Positions 43,005-53,460 of a DNA stretch of 64,000 nucleotides are shown here, one piece after another. Below the pieces are notes generated by a model. The model made no database searches. It was not told the origin of the DNA and saw only the letters and a list, made by a program, of their open reading frames with translations. How positions within the stretch are numbered: position 1 is the stretch's first letter; each line of letters starts with the position of its first letter. Origin of the DNA: Tupaia tana (lineage: Eukaryota; Chordata; Mammalia; Scandentia; Tupaiidae); assembly GCA_026018925.1 (NCBI GenBank), contig JAKSZU010000002.1, forward strand, positions 49,217,337-49,281,336, written 5' to 3'. The position numbers and the translations under genes were made by a program.

Positions 43005-43285
43005 TTTCTTTTCTTTTTTTTTTTTTTTTTTTGGAGAAGTTTTTTGCTATAGGGCGCGTGCACTCGCCAGACAGACAGAGAGAGACATAGAGACAGAAAG
43101 CGAGAAATCACCCCCCAGGGGGGATGGTCACGCCGCAATCCCTTCTCCTCCATTCTCCTCTCGGGATCTTGGGCACGCACGCACACGCGCCCGGCGTGAG
43201 TTGTAAGCCACCGGGTCCGAGACGCGAACGCGGTCGACTACGTGGGAGTCCAGCGACATAGCCATTACACTAACTGCTGGTTCCC
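43005..43285 (-). mobile_element. L-type tRNA SINE
   Basis: Flanks TTAATTTGCTTTTT on both sides; near-consensus. Confidence 0.93.
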
Positions 43286-43326
43286 TTAATTTGCTTTTTA
43301 AGATAAGATAATAAATACTATTTCTA

Positions 43327-43529
43327 GGCCCTAGTAGGTGGCCTGGTGATTAAGGCGCTGGACTTCCACATGGCTGACTAGAGTTTAGGTCCCAAACCCC
43401 TAGAGGAGAAAGGATTGTGGTTTGGCTATCTGCCCTGGTGGGAGGTGGAGAATGATTTCTCCCTTTCTTTCTCTGTCTCTCCACAGTGAGTACATAGGCC
43501 TTAACGTGCAAAAACCTTCAAAAAAATAG
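43327..43529 (+). mobile_element. O-type SINE with internal deletion
   Basis: The head jumps from GGTCCCAAACCCC to AGAGGAGAAAGG, losing about 60 bp. Confidence 0.8.
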
Positions 43530-43595
43530 AAGAAAAACGTATTTGACATTTCTAGCACTTTTCAGCAAAATGGATATGAAATATAATATTAATCT

Positions 43596-43855
43596 GGGGC
43601 CAGCAGTTGGTGTAATGGCTATGTCGCTGGACTCCCATGTAGTCGACCACGGTTCGAGTCCCGGACCCGGTAGCTTAAACTCACTCCAGGGGCATGTGCG
43701 TGCCCGAGATCCCAAGAGGAGAATGGAGAAGAAGGGATTGCAGCACGGCCATCCCCCCTGGGGGATGATTTCTTGCTTTCTGTCTTTCTGTCTTTCTGTC
43801 TGGTGAGTGCATACACCCTATAGCAAAAACCTCTCCAAAATAAAAATAAAAAGAA
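43596..43855 (+). mobile_element. L-type tRNA SINE
   Basis: GAAATATAATRTTAAT-like flanks on both sides (about 43577 and 43853). Confidence 0.92.
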
Positions 43856-44217
43856 ATATAATGTTAATTCAACAAAGACTATTCCTCCTATGCTTTATAG
43901 TACCAAGAATGGGCAGATGATCACATCTCTAATTTAATTTAGCTTACAATATGGTGCCATTTCATTTATGTTTACCATACATACTCTTTCCCCCTTTAAT
44001 TCTATGCCACCCTGCAATAGGTTGGCATTGAATATTCTGTTTACTGTTGTCTTCTAGCTAAGCTTCGCTCCCCACTGGGAACTGCAGCCATCTGTAACCA
44101 TGAGATGGTAGTGAAGGTGACAAGTGAGTTTTTATTTCTGACTATTAACGTCCTAAACCCCAACTGTAGTAAACTGAATCATCCGATAGTTGTTGCAGCC
44201 TGACTCTGTGGGGTCGT

Positions 44218-44232
44218 GCTGCCCCCTGCTGG
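44218..44232 (-). promoter_or_regulatory. CTCF-type motif CCAGCAGGGGGCAGC
   Basis: Full match to the CTCF core consensus on the minus strand, in non-SINE sequence. Binding is not shown. Confidence 0.55.
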
Positions 44233-44300
44233 CCATGGAGATCTTCCGCTTTCACCATTAAAAGTAAAACAAAAACTGCTAACTATAACAATCTCTGAAA

Positions 44301-44552
44301 TTTTTTTTCTTTTTCTTTTTTTTTTCTTTTGTCATAGAGCACGTGCACTCAACAGAAAGAGACAGAGATAGAGAGAGGAAAAGTGAGAAATCACCCCCCT
44401 CGGAGGATGGCCACACCGCAATCCCTTCTCCAGCCTCCTCTCAAGGATTTTTGGACACCGGCACACATCTGCCCGGCATGATTTCCAAGCAATTGGGTTC
44501 AGGACTTGAACCACAGTCTTCCGAGTAAGAGTCCAGCACTACATCACCTACT
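44301..44552 (-). mobile_element. L/O-type tRNA SINE
   Basis: T-rich 3' end, body GGAGGATGGCCACACCGC, head decayed. Confidence 0.82.
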
Positions 44553-44792
44553 GAATTTTTGAAGCCTTAAAAATGCTTACAAACCATACTGAGTTTCTTT
44601 ATTTTTATTTTTCCTCTCTAGGGTCATTCAAATTCTCTCCTATCTTAAGTCTTATTCAAATAAGAAAACAAATGTAAAGTGAAAGAATTGTAACCATTTT
44701 CAGATGCAAATTGAGTAACTGGATGCCTACCTCTAAGCATCCTGTTCTTTTTTTTTTTTTTTTAAGAAAATGTAAGAAAAATAAGCAATTCT

Positions 44793-45030
44793 CTTTTTGA
44801 AGAGGTTTTTGCTATCCAGCTCACCAGAAAGACAAAGAGACAGAAGTTAGAAATCACCCCCCAGGGGCGATGGCCACGCCACATTCCCTTCTCCATTCTC
44901 TTCTCAGGATCTTGGGCACACATGCACATGCCCCGCCCCACGTGAGTTTAAGCCACTGGGTCCAAGACTCAAACCATGGTCAGCTACCTGGGAGTCCAGC
45001 AACATAGCCATTATGCCATCTACTAGTCCC
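44793..45030 (-). mobile_element. L-type tRNA SINE
   Basis: AAATAAGCAATTCT / AAATAAACAATTCT flank it. Confidence 0.9.
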
Positions 45031-45159
45031 AAAATAAACAATTCTTTAGCTCTTTGGGCATAATTTGAAGTCAGTGTCTCCATTGTGTTCACAGGAAGTG
45101 AAAAGCCCACCCTCTTATTGATGCTGATCAGATTACAAAAAGGAATTTGACATCTATCA

Positions 45160-45372
45160 ATTTTTTTAAATTATTTAATTTTATTTATTATTTTGTAAAT
45201 AATTATTTAATTGTATTTATTAGTATTATTTTTCAGTTTGCTACAGGACACATGTGTTCACCAGATAGAGAGAGGGTGAAAGGGAGAAAGCAAGCCGCCA
45301 GTTCTGGGACGTGAACTGTGGTCAGCCACATGGGAGTCCAGCGCCCCAATCACCACACCACCTGCTGGCCCC
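45160..45372 (-). mobile_element. S-type tRNA SINE
   Basis: Long AT tail; head ending CCACCTGCTGGCCCC. Confidence 0.88.
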
Positions 45373-45446
45373 TGACATCTCTCAATATTAAAGATGAGTG
45401 TCACCTTTGATTTAACAATTTTTTTTAAGAGATCAAGGACTCTTTT

Positions 45447-45615
45447 TTTTATTTTTAAGAAGTTATTTTCACTTTACTTATTTATTTATTTTTAATTTGA
45501 CCAGAGAGGGACAGAGTGAGAGAGAGAGAAAGCAAGCCACCAACTCTGGGACTTGAACCTCCGTTGGCCATATGGGAATCCAGCGCCCTTAACCACCATG
45601 CCATCTGCTGGCCCC
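45447..45615 (-). mobile_element. S-type tRNA SINE
   Basis: Flanks GATTTAACAATT / GATTTAGCAATT. Confidence 0.88.
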
Positions 45616-45653
45616 TGATTTAGCAATTCTGATTTTAAAAACCTAGCCTGTTG

Positions 45654-45838
45654 GGGCCAGTAGGTGGCATGGTGGTTGACACACTGGACTCCCACATGGC
45701 TGTCAGTGGTTCAAGCCTGAGACATGGCGGCTTGCTTTCTCGCTTTCCTTTTCTCTCTCGTGTGCCCTGTAGCAAAGTTTTTAAAATAATAATAATGAGG
45801 ATAAATAAAAGTAGATAAATAATTCTTTGAAAAAACAA
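45654..45838 (+). mobile_element. S-type tRNA SINE
   Basis: The CT part ends TGTGCCCTGTAGCAAAG, an L-like feature, so it may be a recombinant copy. Confidence 0.82.
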
Positions 45839-45844
45839 TTTAGC

Positions 45845-46060
45845 CTACCAATAAACAAGGACAAATGCAAAAGGATGTATTGAGCATTCAGGGATGTGTT
45901 GTGGCACTGTCCGTGACAGTGAAGGATTGGAAATCCCCTGACTATCCAAAGACAATTAGGCTAAAGAAATACCAACATATCCATATCATGAAATATTGTG
46001 AAGTTATTAGAAAGAACAAGAGAGCATAATATGTACCATAGAGGGAAAAAATCTCTCAGC
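45845..46060 (+). repeat. L1M 3'-region fragment
   Basis: AACATATCCATATCATGAAAT and AAGTTATTAGAAAGAAC recall the L1 3' consensus. Confidence 0.6.
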
Positions 46061-46173
46061 AGGTGAGACTGCAGTTCAAGTACTGGCCCTGGCAGCTTGC
46101 TTCCTCACTCCCCACCCCCACACACATGGGTGCCCTGTAAGCACACATGCTCTACAACAAATTTAAAATAATG
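46061..46173 (+). mobile_element. O-type SINE fragment
   Basis: Starts in the head near box B (ACTGCAGTTCAAG), ends TGCTCTACAACAAAT. Confidence 0.65.
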
Positions 46174-46177
46174 AGGC

Positions 46178-46606
46178 CAAGACCAGAAGATGGCAGAGTG
46201 GTTACGTCACTGAACTACCATGTGGTCAACTGCAGTTCAAGTCCTAGATCTTTTGGCTTAAAACACATGCCGGGCACTGGGGACCAGCAGGTGACCTGGT
46301 GGTTAAAGTGCTGGACCTTCCCACATGGCTGACCACGATTTGAATCCCGGACCTGGTGGCTTACTTTCTCACTTTCCCAATCTTTGTCTCTCTCTTTCTG
46401 GTCAAATTAAAATAAACGATGAATAAATTAAATAAATAATTGTTTTTTTAAAAAAAAACATGCCTAAACTCCCAAGAGGAGAATTGAAGGAAAAGGGATC
46501 AGGGCATGACCATCCCCTCCTAGGGAGTGATATCTTGCTTTCTGTCTCTCTGTCTCTCCAGTGAGTGTACATGCCCTATAGCAAAAATCTGTCTTAAAAA
46601 ATAATA
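46178..46606 (+). mobile_element. L-type SINE split by an S-type SINE
   Basis: Head 46178-46278, body 46455-46606; insertion 46279-46454. Confidence 0.85.
46279..46454 (+). mobile_element. S-type SINE nested in an L-type copy
   Basis: Bordered by ACATGCC copies of the host. Confidence 0.88.
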
Positions 46607-46612
46607 ATAATT

Positions 46613-46800
46613 GGGATCGGCAGGTGGCATGGCAGTTAAGGGCACTGGACTCTCACATGGGCAACCATGGTTTGAGTCCCAGACCTGGTGGTTTGCTTTC
46701 TCACTTCCCTCTCCCTCTTTCTCTCACTCTGTCCCTTGCTGGTTAAATTAAAATTAATTAATTAATTAATTAATTAATTAATTAAATGAAAGTTAAAGAA
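46613..46800 (+). mobile_element. S-type tRNA SINE
   Basis: Tail with (ATTA)n at 46751-46785. Confidence 0.88.
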
Positions 46801-46814
46801 AAACATAATTCTTT

Positions 46815-47085
46815 TTTTTTTTTTCCTTTTTTTTTGGAGAGGTTTTTGCTATAGGGTGTGTGCGCTCGCCAGAAAGACAGAGATAGGGAGACAGAAAGCA
46901 AGAAATAACCCCCCAGGGGGGATGGCCATGCTGCAATCCCTTCTCCATTCTCCTCTTGGGATCTTGGGCACACACACACATGCACACGCGCCCGGCATGA
47001 GTTTAAGCCTACAGGTCCGGGACTTAAACTGCGGTTGACTACATGGGAGTCCAGCGACATAGCCATTACGCTAACTGCTGGTCCC
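46815..47085 (-). mobile_element. L-type tRNA SINE
   Basis: 18-bp direct repeat AGAAAAACATAATTCTTT at 46797-46814 and 47086-47103: perfect target-site duplication in the tail of the previous SINE. Confidence 0.95.
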
Positions 47086-47117
47086 AGAAAAACATAATTC
47101 TTTAAAATAATAATAAT

Positions 47118-47370
47118 GGGGCCAGCAGGTGGCGTAGTTAAGGCACTAGACGCCCACGTGGCTGACTGCAGTTCGAGTCCTAGACCCAGTGGCTTGAAAC
47201 TCATACCAGTTCGTGTGCCCAAGATCCCAAGAAGAGAATGGAGAAGAAGGGATGGTGGCATGGCCATTCCCCTGGAGGGTGATTTCTTGCTTTCTGTCCC
47301 TCTCTGTCTTTCCAATGAGCACACACACCCTAGAGCAAAAAATTCTCAAAATAATAATAATAAATAAAAT
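47118..47370 (+). mobile_element. L/S hybrid tRNA SINE
   Basis: S-type head (CCAGCAGGTGGCGTAG) joined to an L-type body and end: either an ancestral type or recombination. Confidence 0.85.
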
Positions 47371-47372
47371 TA

Positions 47373-47565
47373 GGGGCCAGCAGGTGGCATGGTGATTAAG
47401 GCACTGGACTCCCACATGGCCAACTACAGTTTGAGACCCAGACCTGGTGACTTGCTTTCTCTCTTTCCCTCTTTCTCTCTCTCTGTCTCTCTCTCTCTCT
47501 GGTCAAACTACAAAATAATAATACATAAAATAATTCTTTTTTAAAATAATAATAAATAAAATTAA
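47373..47565 (+). mobile_element. S-type tRNA SINE
   Basis: Head GGGGCCAGCAGGTGGCATGG. Confidence 0.9.
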
Positions 47566-47585
47566 CTAACTTTTCAAAAAGTAGG

Positions 47586-47849
47586 ATACAGCAGTTAGCA
47601 TAATGGCTATGTCGGTGGACTCCCATGTAGTCGACCGTGGTTCAAGTCCCGGACCCGGTGGCTTAAAACTCACGCCGGGCGGGTGTGCATGCGTGCCCAA
47701 GATCACGAGAGGAGAATGGAGGAGAAGGGATTGTGGCGTGGCCATCTCCCCTGGGGGTGATTTCTTGCTTTCTGTCTCTCTGTCTCTTTCTGTCTGTCTG
47801 GCGAGTGCACGCACCCTATAGCAATAACCTCTCCAAAAAAAAAAAAAAA
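47586..47849 (+). mobile_element. L-type tRNA SINE
   Basis: GGATACA flanks both ends; near-consensus body. Confidence 0.9.
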
Positions 47850-48555
47850 GAGGGATACACAGTGTATACAGTATGGTACTCTGTGTGTGTGTTTTAAGGG
47901 AAAAAATGTGCAGAAAGGGACACGAAGAATTCACAGCTCTTGCATGGGAGAAAGGAGGAGGGTGCCAGGGCACAGAAGGAGCAAGATGCATTTTTCATTA
48001 TACACCAGCTTGTACATCACTCATTCACATGTATAGAACAGAGTTTAAGTAAGCCAGTGTACTCTGTGGCTTCGCCTCCTAACTCCGCAAAGCACATAGG
48101 TGGAAAGTCGACGAGCTCCAGGCCCTGGGACCTCCCATTGCCTTCTTCTTCCTTAGTTCTCCTCCCATCACCTGCAGTTTCTTGAACAGAAATTACAGTT
48201 TGCCTCAGTTCATCCATCCTGTGACAACCACGAGACCCGATTCTCTCAGATACAGATGGCACACCCAAAAACACTGTGAGGAAACATGAAGGAAAAACGA
48301 AGAACCGAGCTGTAGGAAAAATAATGAGAACTCACTCGGCAAAGCATGGGCTTCCACAGTGTGTTCTCCCGGCCGGCGCGTGGAGCCGTGGGGACAGTTG
48401 GGAGGAGAGCTCTGCTGTGCAGACTTTGCTCAGAGAAAAGCCTGAGCTGGGTGGGCTCATTCCCCTCCAAAGGCTTGGGCCAAGATTCCCCATGCACAGC
48501 TGGGCAGCAAGCAGAGTCAAGATCTAAGCTGGGGGAATTCAAGTTCTAGCAGAGG
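47850..48555. other. unique sequence, no gene recognised
   Basis: About 700 bp without SINEs. Overlapping ORFs at 48246-48549 on both strands match nothing I know. Confidence 0.35.
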
Positions 48556-48768
48556 TCCAGCCAGTGGTGCAGTTGGCAGCAAACGGAACTGTAGTGCTGG
48601 AAGCCACGTGGCTGAATGCGGGTCAGGTCCCTGGGTCATCCTGAAAATACACCACGCCAGCCCAAGAGCTGGAAGGAAAAGAGGATCAAAGCAGCTCCAC
48701 TGAGGGCTCTTCTCTCTCGCTCTCTCTTCATGTTCTCTATAATGAATAAAAAAAGTAAGTTAAAAAAA
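48556..48768 (+). mobile_element. E/O-type tRNA SINE
   Basis: Head GGTCCAGCCAGTGGTGCAG, end AATGAATAAAAAAAG. Confidence 0.7.
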
Positions 48769-48940
48769 AGGTCTAGAAGAAATTAAATCTTACTTCCACT
48801 CCACAGAATCGTTTCTATACCACAAAAGTATCAATACATCATTTTCCTTTGCTGGAAATAACAAAATTGGAAGAGAGGGAAATTATACACAAGAGGACTT
48901 CCAAAAGTTCATAGAAAATTAGGGTTAAAGTATGAATTTA

Positions 48941-49051
48941 TGAGGCCAGCAGGTGGTGTAGTGGTTAAGGGCACTAGACTCCCACGTGGCTAACCATGGT
49001 TCAAGTCCCGGACCTGGTGACTTGCTTTTTTACTTTCTCTCTCTGGTAAAA

Positions 49052-49090
<39 letters not shown>

Positions 49091-49121
49091 AGTTAAATAA
49101 AATAATTATTTTTTAAAAAAG
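48941..49121 (+). mobile_element. S-type SINE in the MITE
   Basis: AAAGTATGAATTTA on both sides; (AAAT)n 49049-49091. Confidence 0.92.
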
Positions 49122-49142
49122 TATGAATTTACTTGGGTGCAG

Positions 49143-49389
49143 TTTTTTACTTTTTTTAGTTTGCTATAGGGCATGTGCACTTGCCAAACAGACAGGGGTT
49201 TGGAAGGGTGAGAAATCACCCCCTAGGAGTATAGCCATGCTGCAACCCCTTCTTCTCCATTTACTCAGAATTTTTGACACATACGCACATGTGTCCAGCA
49301 TGTTTTTCAAGCCGGTGGGTCCAGGACCCGAACTGCTCTATTGACCATATGGGATCCAACTATCCTAACCTCTAAGCCATCTGCTGGCC
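49143..49389 (-). mobile_element. L/O-type SINE in the MITE
   Basis: TTGGGTGCAGTTTTT / TTGGTGCAAAAGTTTTT flank it. Confidence 0.87.
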
Positions 49390-49470
49390 TTGGTGCAAAA
49401 GTTTTTGTAAATTCATGCAGTTTTTAAAATAATACACATTTTTTCATAAACTTTTTGATGACTTCTCATA

Positions 49471-49953
49471 TATATTTTATTATCATTTTAGTTTAATTTC
49501 CACATTTCTTTGTTTTCTCACATCTTTTGTATTTTGTTAGGTTTAAAGCAGAAAGGTCTCTAATGTTATAAAAGATTAGTAAGATTTTAAGTGACCAAAG
49601 AAAATTGGATTAAATATTTTTATAAACCGAAAGAACATTGTAACATGTCACACAGCAGTACGGTTAATGCAACGTTTCATTGAGCCTGAACCAGGGACCA
49701 CGTCTTCAGACTTTGTGACATCCTTTCTAAATCTGTTAAGAGCCGTGGTTCCAAAATCTCACTCAACAATATCACAAGCAGATTTGTCTTCCATCTTGTT
49801 CGCTATAGTTTTGAGCTGTCACTCTGACAAAGCAGCATTCTGTAATGCCTACTAAAGTAAGACCAAATGAACTTAATGAGCTAAGTCTAAGAAGAATTTC
49901 TCTGTTGAGAAAATGTATTTTTCTATAGGACTCCGAGTTTCTAAGAGAAGTGT
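49471..49953. other. unique sequence, no gene seen
   Basis: Balanced composition; possibly conserved non-coding DNA. The ORF at 49667-49855 is unsupported. Confidence 0.35.
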
Positions 49954-50127
49954 CCAGCCCAGCCCTGGTGTGCCACGCCCGGGAGACTGGAAGCCTCGCG
50001 AGACCCAGGTTTGGTTCTGGGCCAACCTGAACACACCTGGCACAGTCATTTATGCTTGGAATCCTAACTGAGAGGCTGGGACAAGAGGATCGTGACCCAG
50101 CGAGACCGTGTCAAAAATGTTGTCTCC
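49954..50127 (+). mobile_element. tRNA-7SL composite SINE
   Basis: A tRNA-like lead with GGTTTGGTTCTGG, then a 7SL-like monomer: GGAATCCTAACTGAGAGGC, GGGACAAGAGGATCGTGACC, GCGAGACCGTGTCAAAAA. Confidence 0.65.
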
Positions 50128-50129
50128 TG

Positions 50130-50291
50130 GGGGCCAGCAGGTGGCAAGGTGGGCTGGACTCCCACGTGGCCAACCACAGCTCAAGTCCCATGCCTGGCAA
50201 CTTGCTTTCTCACTCTCTCTCTCTTTTGCTTTGTCCCTCTCTGATCAAATTAAAATGAATAAATAAAGTTAAATAAAATAATTCTTTAAAA
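50130..50291 (+). mobile_element. S-type tRNA SINE
   Basis: Head with a short deletion after CAGGTGGCAAGG. Confidence 0.85.
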
Positions 50292-50381
50292 ACAAACAAA
50301 AAACTACTGTCTCTTTCCCTTTCCCGTTCTCTCTGTTTCCGCTCATGCCATCACAAAGAGACAAAAAAGTCCTGCTCCTTT

Positions 50382-50393
50382 TTTTAAAATTTT

Positions 50394-50427
<34 letters not shown>

Positions 50428-50678
50428 GTGATTTGCTACAGGGCACGTGCACCTGCCAGAGAGAGAGAGAGAGAGAGAGAGACAGGAAAAGTGAAAAATC
50501 AACCCCTCAGGGGATGGCCACCCCATAATCCCTTCTTCATCCTCCTCCTGGGATTTTAAGCCACACACACATGTACCCAGAGTGTTTTGCAAACCCCCCT
50601 GGCCCAGAACTCAAAACTGCAAACTTGGTCATGTGGGAACGAACCAGCTGCCCTAACCGCCAAGTCATTGGCTGGACC
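50382..50678 (-). mobile_element. O-type tRNA SINE
   Basis: (TTA)n tail and GA tract, diverged head ending GGCTGGACC. Confidence 0.82.
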
Positions 50679-50727
50679 TCAATTTTTTGTATCTTTTGTT
50701 TTCATTTTGGTTTTGTTTTGGATTTTT

Positions 50728-50969
50728 TTAGAGAGATTTTTGATTTAGGGTATATGCTCTTGATGGGGAGACAGAGAGAGGCAAAAAGTGAGAAATCACC
50801 CTCCAAGGGGTATAGCCACCTGCTGTCCCTCCTCCATTCTCCTCTCAGGATTTGGGGCATGCTCTCACATGTGTCCGGCATGAGTTTTAAGCCACCAGGT
50901 CCAGGACTCAAACTGCAGTCAACTGTGTGGGAGTCCAGCAATGTAACCATCACATTATCTGCCAGTCCC
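50728..50969 (-). mobile_element. L-type tRNA SINE
   Basis: CCTCAATTT flanks both ends. Confidence 0.85.
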
Positions 50970-51000
50970 AACTGGCCCTCAATTTAAAAAAAAAAAAAAA

Positions 51001-51051
51001 ATTATTTTATTTAACTTCCTTCCTTCCTCCCTCCCTCCCTCCCTCCCTCCC

Positions 51052-51122
<71 letters not shown>

Positions 51123-51192
51123 ATTTCACCAGAGGGACAGAGCGAGAGAGAGAGAAAACAAGAAGGTGAGCCACCAGGTCTGGGACACGAAC
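51001..51192 (-). mobile_element. S-type SINE with tetranucleotide expansion, head cut
   Basis: The tail is replaced by (CCTT)/(CCCT)/(CTTT) repeats; the copy breaks at GGGACACGAACTG in box B. Confidence 0.75.
51015..51122. repeat. (CCTT)n(CCCT)n(CTTT)n
   Basis: 108-bp pyrimidine tract, last 68 bp pure CTTT. Confidence 0.95.
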
Positions 51193-51350
51193 TGGGCACC
51201 TGCATGTGTGAGCCCCAAATCCTGACAATGTGGAGAAATGGAGAAGGGATTGCAGCATGACCACACCACACTGGTGGGTTGCTATCTCCCTTTGTCTCCC
51301 TCTCTGTCTCTCTGTCTCTGTCAGTCTCTGGTTACCCTGCCCAGGGCACT
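51193..51350 (+). mobile_element. O-type SINE body, head missing
   Basis: GGCACCTGCATGTGTGAGCC, then body and CT part. Joined back-to-back to the minus-strand copy. Confidence 0.75.
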
Positions 51351-51394
51351 CAAATGTTTGTTAACTTTTAGAAATTAACAACAACAGCAAAAAA

Positions 51395-51648
51395 AAATTT
51401 AAGAAATATTTTTGCTTTAGGGCATGTATGCTTGCCAGAGAGAAAAAGAGAGACATGGAAAGTGAGAAATCACCTCCCCGGGAGAGATGGCCACACCACA
51501 ATCCCTTCTCTTCCATTCTCCTCTTAGGAGTTTGGACCCGCAGGCACATGTGCCTGATGTGACTTTCCAGCCATTGGGTCTGGGACTCAAATGGCAGTCG
51601 GCCATGTGGGAGTCCAGGGTCCTAACCTCCACACCACCTGCTGGTTCC
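51395..51648 (-). mobile_element. L-type tRNA SINE
   Basis: Full diverged copy ending CCACCTGCTGGTTCCC. Confidence 0.87.
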
Positions 51649-52383
51649 CCTTTTAGAAATTCTTAACACTTTTCTATGATAAGACACTGGAGGGTTACAA
51701 CGACCTGCCTTAGAATCAACCACCCCGGATGAGCAGCAGTTCTCCCGGGCTTGGGGTGGAGAACACACGCCCAAGGAAAGACGAATCAGAACCCCCAGGA
51801 TGGATGTGGTTCGAAAGCGTCTCCAAGAGTTCAGAATCACTCTTCACTACCTTACAGCTTTACCCATCAGCCACAAAGGGTGCAGCATAAACTGTGGGGC
51901 ATTAATCAGTAAAAGGCAAACAGACAACACAATGCATAAACAAATAGTTCAAAATAATTAGCGTTTATTCCCTGAATGTGTAGCTGCTAAAGCAAATAAG
52001 GAAGTTGGAAATATTGTGCTTAACTTGTGATTGTTTTTTCCCTTTAATTGCATCTGCCACCTGCTGTTAATTTGGAACAAATTAAACCCTGTAGGCAACA
52101 TCCAAAACTAAGAGGACTAAGCAGATTTCACCTTTGGGCAACAATTATACACCAGCTTCACCCTTTTTCAAAAAGGGTGATCCAGTCTTTGTCATAAGTG
52201 ATAGACAATTTCCTGTTTCAAGTGTATGCTCCTGCAAGGGAACGTTTGAGGCTGAGGATGCGCCCACTGGCCCCCTCCTGTGTGCCCTGGGTGCTGGGCT
52301 AGGAGACTGCATGGCGTTCTTGCCTCTTGCCTCCTCGGAGTTCTGTACCAGGCTACCCAATACAGCATAGCGCAGAGCACAGC
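51649..52383. other. unique sequence, candidate conserved non-coding block
   Basis: 51840-52140 is AT-rich but non-repetitive, with motif-dense wording such as CAGCAGGTGGCAGATGC (minus, about 52055-52071). No gene. Confidence 0.4.
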
Positions 52384-52633
52384 TTTTCTTTTTCCCCTAG
52401 AGAGTGTGTGTGCACAGTGGGTGGTGGAAGAGAGAGAGAAAGTGAGACAGCACTCCCAAGGGGTGATGGCCATACTGCCCACCCTTCCCCTCCATCTTTC
52501 CCTCCTTTTAGGATTTGGGCATGCATGCACATGTGCCTGGTGTTTTCTTTGTAGGACTCCAAGTCCACAACTCAAGCTATGCAGTTGACCACGTGGGATC
52601 CAGCCACCTTAACCACCAGGCTACTGGCTGACC
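52384..52633 (-). mobile_element. O-type tRNA SINE
   Basis: CCCTAGAGAGTGTGTGTGC start; head ending GCTACTGGCTGACC. Confidence 0.83.
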
Positions 52634-52639
52634 GCAAAA

Positions 52640-52889
52640 CTCCCAGCCTTTAAGGGAGGAATTTCCCAGCCAGAAAAAGACTACATTTCCCAGCCTCCTT
52701 TGTAGTACAGCGTAGCTATGTATTTGCGGTCTGGACAATTGGATATAAACAGGTATCCATAATCTAAAAATTCCTAGGAAAGCTTTCTTCCACCTCTTCT
52801 CTCCTTCCTGCTGGCTAGAATGCAGACAAGATGACTGGAGCTGTAGTGGCAATTTTGGATCATGAGGTGTTGTGTGTGACAGAAAATGT
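52640..52889 (+). repeat. ancient mammalian repeat, family not named
   Basis: GACTACATTTCCCAGCCTCC and TTCCTGCTGGCTAGAATGC are words of a common old repeat. Confidence 0.5.
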
Positions 52890-52974
52890 AAATATAAGGA
52901 ATGGGCTGACCATGCGAGAAAATAGAAACGTAGAGTCTTTATTGGTAATGCTCCCGGGCGAGGTTCACTGGTCT

Positions 52975-53011
<37 letters not shown>

Positions 53012-53460
53012 TACCCGGGTGGGGGGTGTTTAGTGATTTTTACGAGGGCATAGGGAGGGGGAGTGTCTTAGAGGTAGAAACAGTCCACCTATGGTAATGT
53101 GTAGGGGGAGAGGAGACTACTGTGCCACGTAGGATCTGGTGCCATGTGCAGAGTAGAGCGCCATGTGCTACATCCAGGTTAGATCCGAGTGCAGTGCAGG
53201 TCTGACGACAGACTAGATCCGGGTTGCATCAGCCAACTGTGGCGTGGCGTCCACCCCCCACATCCAAGCTGCCCAGGCCTCCAGCCTAACAGTAAGCGCC
53301 TTGATTGTAGGAGTTGCCATGGTAGTTCTGACCTGCTCACCTTTACATAAAGGGAAAAGGAGACTTTCCCTTCCTTGTTCCGCTGTTATTGTGGGGTTTT
53401 TGTCAGGTACAGCCAAACTTAATCCTAACTTATCTCATTCTATCCCTTCAGTTTGGTACT
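52890..53460 (-). mobile_element. possible old solo LTR (ERV)
   Basis: On minus, a roughly 570-bp non-repetitive block ends with AATAAAGACTCTACG (52929-52943 on plus) 60 bp before its edge, after CCCGGGAGCATTACC. This is how the R-U5 part of a gammaretrovirus-like LTR looks. No gag, pol or env nearby. Exact ends and target-site duplication not found. Confidence 0.4.
52977..53006. repeat. (GA)15 microsatellite
   Basis: 30 bp of GA within the LTR-like block. Confidence 0.95.

Larger units (their letters stand above)
48890..49470 (-). mobile_element. Tc1/mariner-like MITE carrying two SINEs
   Basis: Left terminus CTTCCAAAAGTTCATAG and right terminus TTCATAAACTTTTTGATGAC are inverted repeats. 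TTGGTGCAAAAG and AAATTCATGCAG in the core match the copy at 10190 reversed. Only about 150 bp belong to the MITE itself. Confidence 0.6.

Noticed and set aside
46782-47324. Repeated peptide-like frames (e.g. DSHVVD, PRSQEENG) seen at many places, as if a gene family
   Set aside because: They are translations of the L-type SINE body; the repetition comes from the SINE.
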